From the NCBI GenBank assembly GCA_026418875.1, contig JAOAAM010000186.1, positions 1-6,134 on the forward strand: DNA of 6,134 nucleotides. Direction: 5' to 3'. Below, piece by piece: positions 6,116 to 6,134 of the stretch. The notes below the pieces were generated by a model, which did not search any database, had not been told where the DNA came from, and saw only the letters and a list, made by a program, of their open reading frames with translations. Origin of the DNA: Gemmataceae bacterium. GTDB taxonomy: Bacteria > Planctomycetota > Planctomycetia > Gemmatales > Gemmataceae. A program made the position numbers and the translations under genes. Numbering within the stretch: the first letter of the stretch is position 1; every line of letters begins with the position of its first letter.

Positions 6116-6134
6116 CTGTCTCTTATACACATCT
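6116..6134 (+). other. Tn5/Nextera mosaic-end sequencing adapter (artefact)
   Basis: CTGTCTCTTATACACATCT is identical to the 19-base Tn5 mosaic end used in Nextera libraries. It ends the window exactly, so it is untrimmed adapter and not genome sequence. The last residues of the kinase/tubulin-like frame (PVSYTH) come from it. Confidence 0.97.

Noticed and set aside
5840..6130. Minus-strand 96-residue frame beginning MYKRQ
   Set aside because: Its start lies in the adapter and it is antisense to a clear coding region. MYKRQ is a common sign of translated mosaic-end sequence.

Overview
This is a GC-rich window, most likely from a planctomycete (Gemmataceae-like or a relative). Three things point there: a DUF1559 protein with the typical planctomycete prepilin-type N-terminus, an M56 (BlaR1-like) membrane peptidase followed by a secreted coiled-coil protein, and a Hanks-type Ser/Thr kinase fused to a tubulin-like domain. 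The last 19 bases are the Tn5/Nextera mosaic-end adapter, so the window stops at a contig edge and its final bases are not genomic.

Layout. At 3-617 (+) is the C-terminal part of an M56-family peptidase, cut by the window start. At 656-1948 (+) is a secreted protein with a signal peptide, a coiled coil, a Pro-rich linker, a small alpha/beta domain and a very charged Lys/Asp/Glu tail. The C-terminal extension of the peptidase and this protein appear to share the same small secretin-N-like module, and the two genes are probably one operon. A perfect 13-bp hairpin at 1970-2003 separates this unit from a convergent gene.

At 2026-2859 (-) is a DUF1559 pseudopilin-like protein. Its 5' leader (about 2909-3086, minus strand) folds as a cobalamin riboswitch with a perfect P1 stem, the B12 box and the other conserved core segments. 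Between riboswitch and start codon a hairpin can mask the Shine-Dalgarno sequence. This gene is alone in its transcription unit within the window, so it is the only visible target of the riboswitch. This is the most unusual observation here.

Divergent from it, at 3194-4216 (+), is queA, encoding the queuosine enzyme S-adenosylmethionine:tRNA ribosyltransferase-isomerase. After a 173-base gap with possible alternative hairpins comes the kinase/tubulin-like fusion, from 4390 to the window end and incomplete at its C-terminus. Its kinase motifs are intact (non-RD type), while the nucleotide-binding loops of the tubulin-like part deviate from the FtsZ/tubulin consensus.

The genes do not form a single pathway. 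The M56 pair looks like envelope sensing, the pseudopilin is a surface or secreted protein under vitamin B12 control, queA is tRNA modification, and the last gene looks like a signalling/cytoskeletal hybrid.
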